Assembly: GCA_024509875.1 (NCBI GenBank)
Contig: JAMPIV010021255.1
Coordinates: forward strand, 27,501 to 91,500
DNA from: Oreohelix idahoensis
Lineage: Eukaryota > Mollusca > Gastropoda > Stylommatophora > Oreohelicidae
Length of the DNA: 64,000 nucleotides
Direction: 5' to 3'
Part shown: positions 9,841-26,790 of the stretch, in pieces
Layout: every line of letters starts with the position of its first letter
Numbering within the stretch: position 1 is the stretch's first letter
Position numbers and translations under genes: made by a program
Notes under the pieces: model-generated
What the model was told of the DNA's origin: nothing
Databases searched by the model: none
What the model saw: only the letters and a program-made list of their open reading frames with translations

Positions 9841-12800
9841 GTTAGGTTAGAGATGCGTTATGTTGGAGTTGGTGTACAAAAGACGCATTTTCTTTTAATT
9901 TCAGCGAGTCACGGCAAAACAGGGGGGGGAAGCGTAATTTGCCACCTACAAATTACCCACGGCAAAAGTAAATATCTCAGGGGTCAAAGTACTCGAGATA
10001 TCGCCAGCAGCGAAAGAAAATAACCTACGGTCTCTTGCAGGGACGTAGAAATCTTCAGCGAGACTTAAACAGTTCTTTTTTGCAGTTAGGAGCGGGAACG
10101 GGTTTATTTATCATACAGCCCGAGCTCATCGCTATTATAGTCTCCAGCAACTGGTGTAATTGCATGCAGCCAGAAATCAAGGCTGTGTTTTTTTTCTCTA
10201 AATCCTGACCGGGTTAAAAAGTGGAAAGATATTGAAGCTAGTCAGCAACCGAGAAGTTTTCGACTGTTAATGAAGTACCTCATGCTTGATAACCGACCAT
10301 CATCATCATCACCCCAGTCAGGAGCAGGTGATAGGGTTAAAATACCTGGGTCCTGAAAGTAACGAGAGAAGAGCGTAACGGAGACGCCGCATCATCCGTC
10401 GTCAAGTATTAGAGAGACACTGAGACCAAGAGGGAGAGAGAGAGAGAGAAGGCGGGAGAAAATAGACAGGACCAGTAGGGTCTGTTCAGTATCCACTCGA
10501 AGGATAGACACTGAGCCATTGCGTTACTCCAAGTCTATTATTTTAGCATCTCCAGTGGTGTTAGTTAGCGGCGCATATCGCATAACAAGTGGAAAGCTGT
10601 GTAGACGTTCGTCGAGGAAGAGTCACTAGGGCTGAGACAGCAGAAATCTTAATTGTATTAGAGAGTGGAGGCTAAAGTTGACAGCCCCGCAAGATTAGAG
10701 TTGTTTAATCACTAACCATTTTATTGTTCCTCAGCAGGGTGACAGGAGAAGTGAATGGAATTGGGGTTTTTCTAGGGTCTATCAATTTAATTGTCAGTTT
10801 GGGTTGTTTTTTCCAGGCCGCGCAACAGTGCACGATATTTCTTTGATTGATGTATGATGAGATTTTATGTTTGATTGTGTAAATGAATATATATATACTG
10901 GATCAGCTTCTACCCTTTACTATACTTACTCTATGTTGTCTGTACAGTGGTGTCTGTGGTCGTTTATACACCTTATCTCCTTGTATTTAAAGGTAGTCAG
11001 AGGAGGGTGAGATTATAACCTTCCTGAAGTCACGAAGCGGCAAGGGAAGAGTCAAATCCTGGTTCTAGCCCTTGAGCAAATAGTCTCATCTGTCCACAGG
11101 CATGTCATTTTTCATCTAAATTCTATCTTCTCAGACTTTCTCAGACTAGGGTTTTGCTTTCATTCAGGCAAACTCTATAAACTTTAAATCCCCTTCGTGA
11201 CACGTCCCTAAATTAATCAACGACATGTATGCGAAACGACGTATATCGGCGCGACGTATATAGAAGACCTTCTGTACCACGATTATGTTTGTTTACAAAC
11301 GAGAAGTAAATCACAATAACACTTTAAATAACTAAAGCTTTGTGTAAATTTCAACATTTACTGAACACATGATAGTGATGAACTGATGTGAACCATTTTT
11401 ATTTACGACAGACAAGAGACAGAATAAACAAGATGATGTAAGTACAGGAATAATAAAAATGTTTATAACCAGAAGCAAAGACAGATAACCAGTTTATTTA
11501 TTTTAATTGGTTACTAGTACTTTTATGGATTGAATTATTTGAATTTATTTATGTAAATGTGACATGAGACCAATGTGACTGATTATACAGGTGATTTGTT
11601 TTAGCTTGTCTCAGAACACGTGGCCATCGATTCACCACAGACGATAAGTGCTGTGCTAGTACCCGCCAGTTTTATCTATTACTTGTTAGCTTGTTTAGTT
11701 CCTCGACAGTTAGAAGCGTCAATTCTTTTATGTTGCCAATGTATTTCTTTTCTCTCTATCAGGTCTTATTTTGTCTGGTACTGGGCATTGTGGGACAATC
11801 TTGGGAACTAATGTGATATCCGTATGAGGCTATGTCTGCCTAAGTCATTTTGTTATTATGAGAATAGCGCGTCTATCATTGAGTCTTTAATCTGTTGACT
11901 TGTTATAACTATTCAGGTTCGTTACTCCGATGATCTTTCTGTTACATTATATTTGTAAAAGTTGTTTTCTTCTCTCTAAATCTGTTGTCAAAGTCTCAGG
12001 TTCAAATCATACAGGTAAGCATGTTCGTATATGTAAGTACTGTCTTATATGACGTCACTCTTACTACGTGTGTCTATGCTATTAATTGTCCAGTCGGTTT
12101 ATTAAACTAACGATCACTTTCAAGCATGGAGTTTGTACAGCCAGGTAGACTATTCACACCAGTTCCAACAGATCTTACTAAGATGTAAGTAGAAAACAAT
12201 AACTAATCTAAGGGTGTCCGGGTTTTACAATGTAGCCCACATTCTAGATCACGAAAGTCGAGATTCAGTTTATCCATGTTTGAATAGTACAACATCTTGG
12301 AAGCAGCGAAGTTAGTAGTTAGCGGATTAAACATCTCTTTGTATGTGGAAGAAATACCATTAAATTATGAACATTGCGTAAAAGGTCGTTATACATCCAA
12401 ACAGAAACTTCTTGGAAGTTGTGTTTATCTGTAACAGCTGTTTCTATTCCTCAGTAGCTGTTTCTATTCCTCGGTATAATTATTGTCCGTGCGTACAAAC
12501 AACAGCGCTGGCCGTAGACACGTTATTCTGGAATGTTTTATAATAGAGTATACTCAAAGGATTGATGAAAAACGCGTTTCAGCGCTGAGCGATAAATTTA
12601 CACCATAAAAAATGGACATCAATTTAAATTATTATTGAAAGTAGCAGAGCAAATATGTTTTTACTTCATCGTCTTGTGCATCAAGTAAAATATTGTTTAA
12701 TATTTATAAATAACAGCAAATAACAACATTTACTAAAAAAATGTAACAGTTTTTTCTTAAAGTGGGCATAACAAAATATTGTTGATTTTATATAATTTTG

Positions 12801-13199
12801 CGTTTAACCAGATGCAATTAAAACTGAGCAAGAATCTTATATTTGTTTAGCATTTATGTAATAGTTAAATTACTTCCCTTGAATTAAAAATTAAAGAATA
12901 AACGAATATGTTACCTCCCCTAACATTTAAATGGCCATACGTAAAGAAATGTATGTATATTTACAGTATATTGTATGTTTCTATTGGTCACTGTCGTAGA
13001 TTTTTGATAGGGGAATTAAGACATAGATTGGTCCCTTCTGAATAGACTAGAACAGTTGGTGACTCAGTAAGAGAGAATATAATAGATCTTACACGATTGA
13101 AATGGTGGAAAATAAGTAGAGTCTGTCCCTGAACTCGAGAAGCTTTCTCTCCTTCAGCCTATCTCTACAACAGAACTTGTTTAGTCAGACAGTGTACTA

Positions 13200-13202
<3 letters not shown>
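9841..13202. other. Non-coding interval, no gene recognised
   Basis: Moderately AT-rich DNA with a short GA-rich stretch near 10430-10450 and a CATCAT run near 10300. Small open frames at 9805-10023 and 11620-11811 lack domain features. The one weak exon candidate is listed separately at 12126. The interval could be intron or intergenic DNA. Confidence 0.5.
12126..12184 (+). other. Candidate first coding exon (weak)
   Basis: An ATG in a favourable context (AAGC before ATGG) opens a 59-bp frame beginning MEFVQPGRLFTPVPTDLT. It runs directly into a strong donor-like GTAAGTAG at 12185. No continuing exon was recognised downstream, and the peptide is not one I know. Such ATG-plus-donor coincidences arise by chance, so this is only a pointer. 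Confidence 0.2.

Positions 13203-13280
<78 letters not shown>
13203..13280. repeat. (TA)n microsatellite
   Basis: An uninterrupted TA dinucleotide run of about 78 bp. The open frame across it is a YIYI artefact. Confidence 0.98.
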
Positions 13281-18174
<4,894 letters not shown>

Positions 18175-18177
18175 TAA

Positions 18178-18312
18178 CCCTAGACACTTTACGTAGCCAC
18201 ATTCATTAAAAAAAATTAAGTGTGAGGTCGTAGTGGTAGCAAGAAAGGCCTTCTGACTATTCTCAACTACATTTTATCTCAGGAGCCTTCACAGCTGGCC
18301 TCATACAATTAC
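18178..18312. repeat. Dispersed repeat F, copy 1
   Basis: Shares interspersed identity with 63696-63843: CCCTAGACACTTTA, GTAGC, then GTGAG-TCGTAG, AACAAGAAAGG-like and CCTTCACAG blocks in the same order and orientation. It is an unclassified dispersed repeat lying just beyond the 3' end of the RTE LINE. Confidence 0.6.
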
Positions 18313-18444
18313 ATTTAGTAATATCACCATCATACAATACCATAAACACCACTACAAATGCTATACTCGCTTTCTTCTGTTTCCATCACGCACGCTGCAT
18401 CCCTCAATTATTCCACATTTCGCCATAAAGTAACAACATTCATG

Positions 18445-20592
18445 CTTCTTCTTCTTCTGTGATCCTTAGCCGCCGACCGTCAAAGCAGTCAGTGGCCATC
18501 ACGCCTAGTGGCGTCTTGTAGGGCAACAACAAATTGATTCCACTTTGCTCGGTCGGTGGCCATCCTTTGTACAGTGCCCCAACTCTGGTTCATTCTTTGC
18601 ATCTCAGCCTCCACAGTCCTCCGCCAGGTTGTTTTAGGTCGGCCTCTCTTTCGTTTTCCTTCAGGGGTCCAAAGCATAGCTGTTCTTGTGATGGCATCGG
18701 GGTCTCTTCTGAGGACATGGCCAGCCCAGCTCCAGCGTCTGCCAGTTATGATGGTGTGCATGTCCTCTTGCTTGCTCCGAGTAAGCAGATCTTGGTTGGT
18801 GATGGTATTCGGCCAAAAGATTCGGTGAATTTTCCTAGGCATGTTGTGTGAAAAGAGGACAATTTCGACATTTCCTTCTCTGTAACTCTCCAGCATTCCG
18901 CACCATAGAGAAGCACAGAAAGCACACAGCTCTGATATAATCTTAATTTTGTGCTTGTGCTGTATTGAGAAGACTTCCAGATGTTGTTTAGGCTAAAGAA
19001 GGCTGTTCTTGCCTTATTCATTCTGATGTTGATGTCTTTGCCTGCCCCGCCATCTGGTGTTACTATGCATCCTAGGTATGTGAATGTGTCTGTCTGTACC
19101 AGTTGCTGATTCCTTACTGATATGGGTTCAGGGTTGCTCACATTAAGCGTCATGACCTCTGACTTCTTTAAATTGATGTTCAAGCCCACCTGCTGGCTAA
19201 ACTTGTTTAGTCTATCCGTTTTTTCCTGGATGTGTTGATGTGAATGTGCTAGTAGTGCAATGTCATCTGCATATTCCAGTTCTTCCAATGTAGAAAATGT
19301 AGTCCATCTTATTCCTCTTGGACTGCCCTCTGTTGTCTGGCGCATCACCCAGTCTATGACAGTTAAAAATAGAGTGGTTGATAAGGGGCATCCCTGTCGT
19401 ACTCCTGTCTTCACCTCAAAGGTTAGGTTGCTCTGCCCAACACTACACGTAAAGTTGGCATAAAGGCTATTTATGATTGACACTATGCAGCTTGGAATTC
19501 CGTAAGCTCTCAGTATTTTCCATAAACTGTCCCTATGTATGCTGTCAAATGCCTTTTCAAAATCAACGAAAATAATGCACAGCTGTCTTTGCCTATCTGA
19601 GCACTGCTCTATAATGTTCCTGAGAGTGAATATATGATCTACACATCTTCTGTTCTTTCTAAATCCTGCTTGTTCCTTCCTCAGCTTGTGGTCTACTGCT
19701 TTTGAAATTCTCTGTATAATTATCCTGCCTAGTATTTTGCTGGGAACTGAGAGAAGAGTGATTCCTCTCCAATTATTGCAGTCTGCAAGATCTCCCTTCT
19801 TGGGCAATTTGACAATTATTCCTTTGTTCCACTCTGATGGTGTTGTCCCCGTTTTCCAGACTTGTGCAAATAGTGGTTCTAATAGTTCTGCTCCTAGCTC
19901 AGAGTCTGTCTTAAATAGCTCTGCATTTAAGTTATCATGGCCAGGAGCTTTTCCGTTCTTTAACCCTTTGATTGCTGTGATGATTTCTTCTTTTCGTGGA
20001 ATGTCTGTATTTACATCTAAATCGTTTTCAGCCTCAGGAACATTCAATTGTGTCTCTGGTGGTTCCTTGTTCAGAGTTTCTCTGCAGTGCTCTGCCCATC
20101 TTGTTTCCTGTCCCTCTGCTGTCGTGATGAGGTTTCCTTGCTTATCTCTTACTAATGTAATATTGTTTGCACCTTTAGTTATTTTGTATACTGTGCTTTG
20201 TTCATTTCTCAGTGCTGCCTCTTCTGCCTGTCTTGCAAGATCCTCTAGGAAATTCCTTTTGTTGGCTCGGGTTTGGCATTTAACTTCCTTGTCCAGCTGA
20301 CTGTACTGTTCGCTCTATAGTTGCTTTAACCTAGGGGACTTCGCTTCTGTTTTCTTTCTTTTCATCTCCTTTCTCAGTGTTATGGTATTTAATGTTTCTG
20401 GTGTTATCCAGTCTTGCTTCTTCCTGTCCTGGAATCCCAAGCATGATTTGCTGCTTTCCTTATATATTGTTGAAATGGTGTTGAATTTCTTTTCTATATC
20501 ATCAGTCAATGTCTTTTCCTGACTTTTGGCAAATTGATATCGTTTTTTTATGTCAGCCGCAAAAGCTTTTCTGGTAAGGGGGTCCTTCAATT
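18445..20592 (-). mobile_element. RTE-type LINE, 5'-truncated, with target duplication
   Basis: The element has a perfect 11-bp target duplication, CAACATTCATG, at 18434-18444 and 20593-20603. On the minus strand its 3' end is a (GAA)n simple repeat immediately next to the duplication, which is typical of RTE-type elements. The 5' end begins in the linker between endonuclease and reverse transcriptase, so the endonuclease is missing. One stop and one frameshift break an otherwise open reading frame, so the copy is fairly young but dead. Confidence 0.9.
18489..20592 (-). pseudogene. RTE-type LINE reverse transcriptase, broken
   Basis: The frame from 20592 carries the linker (VELKDPLTRKAF), a stop at about 20313-20315, then the reverse transcriptase at 20047-18746. 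Visible blocks are NGKAPGHDNLNAELFK, LPKKGDLADCNNWRGITLL, QAGFRKNRRCVDHI, FVDFEKAFDSIHRDSLW, GVRQGCPLSTTLFL and the catalytic EYADDIALLAHS. Next come the thumb (FTYLGCIVTPDG) and YGAECWRVTEKE. A one-base shift near 18845 moves the last part (HTIITGRRWSWAGHVLRRDP, then RGRPKTTWRR) to another frame ending at 18489. The order and sequence style match the RTE clade, such as schistosome SR2-like elements. In life it copies its own RNA by target-primed reverse transcription in the nucleus. Confidence 0.92.
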
Positions 20593-20603
20593 CAACATTC
20601 ATG

Positions 20604-21205
20604 CACACCGCTCAAACTTCCTTCGTTTGTTATCTAGGCTGTCAATGAATTTTTACTGCTCTTCTAAGAAACCATATCTCGCTTCCCTCCCGCGAGTATT
20701 TCGTTATTTTTCATAATATCCCGAGCTGTGTGTCACGGGATTTACTCCCCTCGCTCTGCATTGATTGTCCAACAGTGGCAACAGTTCAGAGTTTCTACTT
20801 AGGGTCTTCACATGTGTCCACCTTTCGTTCAAGATTACTCTAGGCAGAGATGTCAATTGAAAAATAGTGCTTCAATTCTAGAGAGCCTCACAGAAATATA
20901 AAGAAATCAAGTACTAACGGCTGATAGGGTCAAGGTCATGTCAACTTTTATCTTTCGTGACCTTCTATGAGTTCGGATTTTAGTTCGTTCTGATGAGCCC
21001 CCAACCGATTTAACTGAGCAAGATATTACTTAAATAGCTCTGTTATAAATATTTAAAACGACTGAGTCATTCGGGGGCTGTTCACTTACTAATCAATTAT
21101 CGTTAACAGGTGTAAAATAAATAAGAGGTGGGGTGAATTTAGATAGAGTCTTTAAAATGTCCTCACAGGTGATGGTCTGATTTGAACAGTAAATAAACAT
21201 TAGAC
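20604..21205. other. Non-coding interval, no gene recognised
   Basis: No repeat partner or coding feature seen. Confidence 0.5.
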
Positions 21206-21557
21206 AAACATAAAGGTATGTTTTCAGGCACTCGTTAGAAATAAAGAAGTAGAACACTAGACAACAGAAAAACAACAGACGTGAGTACTTACCCAGGACT
21301 CGAACCCAGGACCTTCCGTGCGACAACCCCGCCTAGCTACGCAAGGGAATAATACTATCCTCCCTGCCATCTAGGCATCACCAAAAATGATGCTTCGATG
21401 ACGGGTCACTAGTGCAAACCGCAAGACATAACACCGGAAATTTACCATGGACAGCCCAGCCTATTAATGACGCAATCACTTCTGTTGTTCCCCTATTATA
21501 CAGTATAGGTCAGTCCACACAAGACAAAGACCTTAATACCGTGTCTAGTATATGATA
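21206..21557 (-). repeat. tRNA-derived SINE, family 2, copy 2
   Basis: Close copy of 8185-8540 in the same orientation. On the minus strand the B box is a near-consensus GTTCGAGTCCTGG (21293-21305), better preserved than in copy 1. The A-box region (21345-21357) has drifted. Body and upstream part are shared between copies, including the TTATTTCT and CTGAAAACATACC stretches. Confidence 0.78.
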
Positions 21558-21689
21558 GATGTTTGTCTAATATGTACACTGTTTACAGGCCTCGGGTTTC
21601 CCTTCCTTACGTGTTATAAATGTTTATACAAAACACACCCAAAAAAATACCCTCTGTCCTGTACTTACTGTTCTTAGTCTACTGAGCTT

Positions 21690-22010
21690 TCTTCTGTCAT
21701 TAGAATTTCTGATGCAGTTTTTAATGCCTCTGCCTCTGCTCTTAGGTGGGTTTATGTCCACTGCCCTCCTGCCTCTCTTGCATACATCTGTGAACCTCAG
21801 CTGCGGTTATTCAATTGTTCTTTTGCCATTTGCTAGTTGTTTCTAGAAATTATCTTTCGGGATACAACGATCTTCCGTGCGATGGACGTGGCCAAAGCAG
21901 CGTAGTGCGCTCTGTATAAGCAGCGTATATATGGTTTGAAGGACAGTACGTGACAACACTTCAATATTTGTGACTGTGTACGTCCACGAAATACCGAGGA
22001 TGTTTAACAC
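21690..22010 (-). pseudogene. LINE ORF C-terminal fragment
   Basis: Minus-strand reading gives LQTIYTLLIQSALRCFGHVH, then RTEDRCIPKD, followed after a frame break by QLANGKRTIE, a stop, and PQLRFTDVCKR. This is the C-terminal block common to many invertebrate LINE reverse transcriptases (WxGHVxRMED, then GKRxxGRPxxRxKD). Frameshifts and stops show it is dead. The family differs from the LINE at 18445-20592. Confidence 0.65.
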
Positions 22011-22657
22011 AAGACAAATGGAAGGTTTTGATCCTTTTTTTCTTGCTTAGCGCAGTTTGCCCATGTACCCGGGAAGACCCTTGAGGGCAAACGAGAAATG
22101 ATGGAGTCCTATTGCAATAATGATCTAAGGGAAGTAATAAATATAACTATAGATGGGGGTTAAGATGAGTCTTACTTCCCTTGTTTAAGTGGCAGAGTTT
22201 GTATCTTGTTTGTCTGTGGAAGCAGGGTGAACGAATTGAGTTTCACGTGGATTTGGCGTTTGGGTGAGTTTGTTAGTGAAGGTTCTGTTCTGGATTGTTC
22301 GAAAATAGTTGTAGTAGTAAATCGTGGTTTTAGATAAAATCAGTTGGTTCTTAGTCTTGACGGGGTGAGCATTTGTCCGAAGAGACTTCGCGCATCGAAT
22401 GATTTAGCCCAAGGTATCTGGGTTTACCTGCTGTTTGCAAAAGATACACTACAATCACAAACTTTACACTCCATGCCACTCTGGTCGAATGACAGTGTAA
22501 TATTTCTGTGAGATGACAAGATGTCAGTGTACATTTCATAAGGAAGGATTGTGTCGTGTTCGTAAGACCGGGTACGTTGAAAGGTATGAACCTTTTTAGT
22601 TGTAGTGAAGTACAGTAGACAGACAGACAGTCGAGTAAGAAAGTTTAGCTTGGTAAA
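22011..22657. other. Non-coding interval, no gene recognised
   Basis: Separates the LINE fragment from the left LTR of element C. A 62-codon frame on the minus strand has no features. Confidence 0.5.
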
Positions 22658-24263
22658 TGTAGCATAATGAAAAATACGCTTAGTTAGATTTTAGTATGTA
22701 AACACACTGCCTTCGCCAAAGGGTTAATTGCGACAGTACTAGCTGACGCATGCGCAGTCTATACCTTTAGGTGAAGGAGCGAAAAGGCAATATTTTCATA
22801 ATGGCTAAGCAATTTGTGCATTGGGACGGATGGAATTTCTTAAAGGTCGACTGTTGACAGTGTTGTTTTACAATAATAATGACTGAGTTCTATGGTGAGA
22901 ATGTTCATACATGGAAATCTAAAAGGAAATTGGTAAGTAGGATGTACCGACAGTAATATAGGTTAGTTTATGAGATGGCCACTTTCGAAGGTAGGCCTAG
23001 TATTTATCTTTTAAAATTTATTTAGACTCCATGCCCACATGGAAAGCCAATATCAAGGAATGAATTTGAAGCTTTTCACATGGGATTTCAAAGGATATTG
23101 ACCAGACAGTGATAACCTAGGCCATTTAAGAGATACAGGCCTTAAAAAACTGCAAGGTTACACACTGAGCCCATAGAAGGCATTTTCTAGAATTTATTTT
23201 GGCCAATCAGAAATGACTCCCTCAGACGTACGCTCCATTAGTATATAAGGGTGGCAGTTTCAAAATTCAGTTATCACACACAACCTTGTTAAGCCCAGCC
23301 AGAAGAAGCAGAGTAGAGCACTGTCATTGCCAAGCCGTTTTTGACTGTATGCAGGGCAGCCATCTTCACTAAAAGTTTAATTCTGTGTTGGAGAAAGATT
23401 CCTAGAGGGATCCTAGTGCACCATCACAATTGTGATCATGTTCTGAGGTCCTTATATCCTGCTATATGTGAAGCCCAGAGATAGAAGGAGCCTATTACTG
23501 TCATTCCCCTTACTGTTTGGGAGTTTGTGCAGCACAGACTATCAGTGTGTTAGTACAGTGCAACCGACTTGTACCAGAGTTACTGACTTGGACCAGAGTT
23601 AAATCCCATGTATCTAGAAACCAGTGTGAGACCGGCTACTACTGTCAATAGAATGTTTTAAATGAACTTGCGCTTTAAAGATAGGAGAGACATATAAACT
23701 TTATTTATTCTCTATTAAAATAAATACAGAAGGACTGTGAATATTCCTGGTGGACAAGATATAGTGTAAAGGAACTTGTTAATTAATAGATCCAAAGTGG
23801 ATAGTTTTTCTTTTGTATTTACTTACAAATAGATTGGAATGTACATACTCTACCATAATCACCATTGCCTCAGCATTCACCCATCATCACAATAGTACAT
23901 AGTGTAGATAATAAATTAATTGAATTGTAATCCACTTAAGTCATTAATTATTTTTATTCAAAGTAGGTACATGTTCTATTTTCATATTTAAATAAGTACA
24001 TCATAGGAGATAAAAAAGTGAGAGGGCACCAGTATAATTTTCTTGTCTATACCTAATCCTTGCCACAGATTATTCACAGCATTGATATTCTTGTGAGAGC
24101 GAGACCAGTGAACTCTAGACACTGGGACTTCACTATTGTTCAGGAGAAAACCCTACTTCTGTCAATACTATTACTACATCTATATAAACCTCTCGCCACA
24201 CTGGGAGCCGGTCCGGGATATTCCTGTGTACCCAGAGACATATCCTATCTACACTATCTATAT
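22658..24263 (+). repeat. Left LTR of gypsy-type element C
   Basis: The segment begins TGTAGCATAA and ends CTATCTATA. Its first about 520 bp match 27162-27680, and its last about 855 bp match 36606-37443, where the end reads CTATCTACA (TG...CA). The right LTR is therefore in two pieces, separated by element B. The central about 235 bp (23173-23408) has no counterpart in the right LTR, where 36208-36605 is different sequence. So either the LTRs differ by an indel or the pieces come from related elements. Confidence 0.7.
23242..23250 (+). promoter_or_regulatory. Candidate TATA box of LTR C
   Basis: TATATAAGG lies in the middle of the LTR, upstream of a sequence ending CAGTTATCACACAC that could hold the transcription start. 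Its position is appropriate for the LTR promoter. Inferred from sequence only. Confidence 0.45.
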
Positions 24264-24474
24264 TTGTCTGTCTAGAGCCACTATTAGTGCGTAAAGTAAT
24301 TTTTTTTTAAAGTTGAATTCTAAATTAAATTTTCATTAGGAAGTACCATTGAGTACTAGAAAGACAGTAGAGGCTCACATCGGTTACTTGGATTGTATTG
24401 TGGTTAATTAATTAAGTAATTTAATTGGTTAATACAGTTGGTAGAACTAGACACCCTCTTATTGGTAATACATC

Positions 24475-25041
24475 ATGGCTGAATTGATGAAGTTTAGAGC
24501 TGCGATTATGCAGGAAGGAAAAGACTTGTGTTTGACAGGAAAGGCACTAATCCGACATATCATAACTGAAGTGGATAAATATTTAGATAGAGTGACTAAA
24601 AGAATGGAAGCTGAAGCTGGAAGAGAGACCAAAAGAATGGAGGCGGAGGCTCAAGCTAAGAAATTAGAAGTTGAAAGAGAAGCTGAAGAAAGAAGGTTGC
24701 AAAGAGTTCATGTCTTGAGTTTAAGGGAGCTTGAACTCCAGGGAACTGCTAGCAATCGTGGTGGTAGCTCGCCTCAGTCTGAAAGTAACTACAACCAAAG
24801 TACTTCTACGGGAGCCATGAACTTTCATTTGGATCCTTTTATTGAAAAGGACGACGGAATAGAAGACTTCCTTGACAGGTATGAGCGGGTGGCTACCTCA
24901 TATGGTTTAGAAAGAGAGAAGTGGAACCTGAAGTTGTCACAAGGATTGAAAGGAGTGGTTTATAATGTGTACTTGAAACTTCCCAGAGAAGATCAGAACA
25001 ATTATGAAGCCTTAAAGCAAGCCCTACTGCTGAGGTATTAA
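24475..25041 (+). CDS. Gag of element C (partial, stop after residue 188)
   Basis: The frame opens at the ATG at 24475. Residues about 35-90 form a charged, alanine/glutamate-rich coiled coil (RMEAEAGRETKRMEAEAQAK). Residues 118-188 match the capsid-like gag domain of LTR retrotransposons: IEDFLDRYERVATSYGL, WNLKLSQGLKGV, and NYEALKQALLLRY. The stop at 25039-25041 interrupts a reading frame that continues in the same phase (QNAESYRRKFRNAKLL), so this gag is truncated. Gag proteins package the element RNA in cytoplasmic particles; this copy is probably inactive. Confidence 0.75.
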   Translation: MAELMKFRAAIMQEGKDLCLTGKALIRHIITEVDKYLDRVTKRMEAEAGRETKRMEAEAQAKKLEVEREAEERRLQRVHVLSLRELELQGTASNRGGSSPQSESNYNQSTSTGAMNFHLDPFIEKDDGIEDFLDRYERVATSYGLEREKWNLKLSQGLKGVVYNVYLKLPREDQNNYEALKQALLLRY

Positions 25042-25301
25042 CAGAATGCAGAGTCTTACCGTAGAAAATTTAGAAATGCTAAACTTCTAACAGGAGAAAC
25101 ATATCAGCAGTTTGCCGCATTTGCTGATGTGGGGTCAATTACTAATTTTTACTCCGCATTTTGAAGGGATCAAGGAGATGATCTTAATAGAACAACTACT
25201 GAAGTCCATGTCTCCTGAGACCAAGACCTTCCTAATAGAGCACAGGAGAGAGTCTTTAGGAAATAATAATCTATTCAGAGAGCCATAAACTGGCTCATCC
25301 C

Positions 25302-26333
25302 ATGTCTCAAGTGAATAAGAGGAAACAAGGAGAAAGCTTTAAAGCAAACCAAAACTCAAATAAGTTTGAACAAAAGGACAATACAACAAAGTACAAAACC
25401 AGATATAAAACTAAAGACAAGGACCCTCCAGGATCAGATAATAAACCTTCAAGAAAGGAAGGAAAGTGGTGTAAATCTTGCCAAATGAGTAACCACAATA
25501 CTGCAGACTGCAGAAGGAACAACCCTCCTTATAACGCTGCGTGTCTTACAACAGGGAACAAGGGAAGGAAGGAACTGGCAGTTAGTCAGAATGACCTCCA
25601 TCATCTCCCTGTCTGTGAGGATGTGACATGTAATGGCACTAAAATTCAGTGCTTATATGATTCAGGATTGGAATTCGACTCAGTCGTAAGTGCAACCCTA
25701 GTGCACCCTGATCAACTTACCACAGAAACAGTGGACATACAAGGGGCAATGCAGGGAACCGTCACCATGACACTTCCCATAGCAAGGATCAACGTGAGAA
25801 CTCGCTATGTGGAAGAAGTGATCAGAGCAGCAGTGAGTGATGATCCTATATACCCGCTGGTAATAGGATGTAAATATGTCTTTTTGGGTGACCCAATAAA
25901 ACCTGTTGTCATGGCAGCAAACCATACCAGGTCGAGCACCAAAAAGGAGGAGGCAGATCCAATAAACATTTATAGTATAAAGATGAAAAAGGCTCAAGCA
26001 GCAGACAGCACATTGAAGCCTTGTTTTGGCAAATTGCCAAAGGCCAATAACCCTTCCGAGAAAGGAGACTACTATATGGAAAATGGCCTACTCTACAGAC
26101 AAGCTGGAAAAGGACCTAAAAGGCATGGAAGGCTGGAAAAGCCAAAATTCTACAGGGAGCATATTATGGAGCAAGAGCATGCTACATCAGGCAGTGGTCA
26201 CAGAGGAAACGGGGCCACTGGTCAAAATATAGCATTGCGATATTACTGGCCAGGAATAATTGAAGACATAAGTTGGTATATGAAATCATGTTCAGAATGT
26301 AACCAGGTAGCCTCATTCAGAAGCGTAGACTAG
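25302..26333 (+). CDS. Element C nucleocapsid-protease-integrase zinc module
   Basis: A 343-residue open frame. Residues about 55-75 hold a CCHC knuckle (WCKSCQMSNHNTADCRRN). Residues about 105-190 form a retropepsin-like protease with YDSG where family members have the catalytic D(S/T)G. Residues about 230-335 contain the integrase N-terminal HHCC module: HIMEQEHATSGSGHRG, then RYYWPGIIEDISWYMKSC and SECNQ. The integrase core (D,D,E) is absent downstream. The module sits between protease and RT, the reverse of the usual gypsy order. The start Met is the first available; upstream gag in another phase suggests a frameshift. Confidence 0.8.
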   Translation: MSQVNKRKQGESFKANQNSNKFEQKDNTTKYKTRYKTKDKDPPGSDNKPSRKEGKWCKSCQMSNHNTADCRRNNPPYNAACLTTGNKGRKELAVSQNDLHHLPVCEDVTCNGTKIQCLYDSGLEFDSVVSATLVHPDQLTTETVDIQGAMQGTVTMTLPIARINVRTRYVEEVIRAAVSDDPIYPLVIGCKYVFLGDPIKPVVMAANHTRSSTKKEEADPINIYSIKMKKAQAADSTLKPCFGKLPKANNPSEKGDYYMENGLLYRQAGKGPKRHGRLEKPKFYREHIMEQEHATSGSGHRGNGATGQNIALRYYWPGIIEDISWYMKSCSECNQVASFRSVD

Positions 26334-26790
26334 TTACAGGACCTAGGGAAGCATTGTTGTGGAAAGTAGGCCCACCAAGAAAACACACAAGAGAAAACAA
26401 CAGGTAGATGCAGTGATAAAAAGAAAACAAAATCACAGCAAGTCTACTGTTACACCAGTAACCATGGCAACTCTCCGTATTGTACAGAGAGGGGACGAAA
26501 GACATCTCACCCCGACTAGATATTGTTCGAAACACCATTGCCTGGATCATCTGAAAAATTTGGTTAGTCAGCAACCAGTATTAAAAAGGCTGCGGAAACA
26601 AACCCGAACCATAGGATGTAGGAACCAGGGCTGTACCAAACAACTGATGGATACAGACCCCAATTCGGTATACTGCCCCTTACAATAGCAATAGGTGTGG
26701 GTCCGGCAACATTGTTGTTTGGTCGTCCCCATACACAGTCCACTGGAAGCATTGTTGCGGACATGGACTGAACAATAGCAAGCACGGGCA

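Noticed and set aside
20604..20660. RRKFE-like minus-strand residues upstream of the RTE LINE that resemble its linker
   Set aside because: The perfect 11-bp target duplication places the LINE end at 20592, and the residues are in a different phase from VELKD, so likely coincidence.
24060..24275. Small protein shared by 24060-24275 and 37242-37463
   Set aside because: Both lie in the LTRs of element C, so their similarity is explained by LTR duplication and not by coding constraint.
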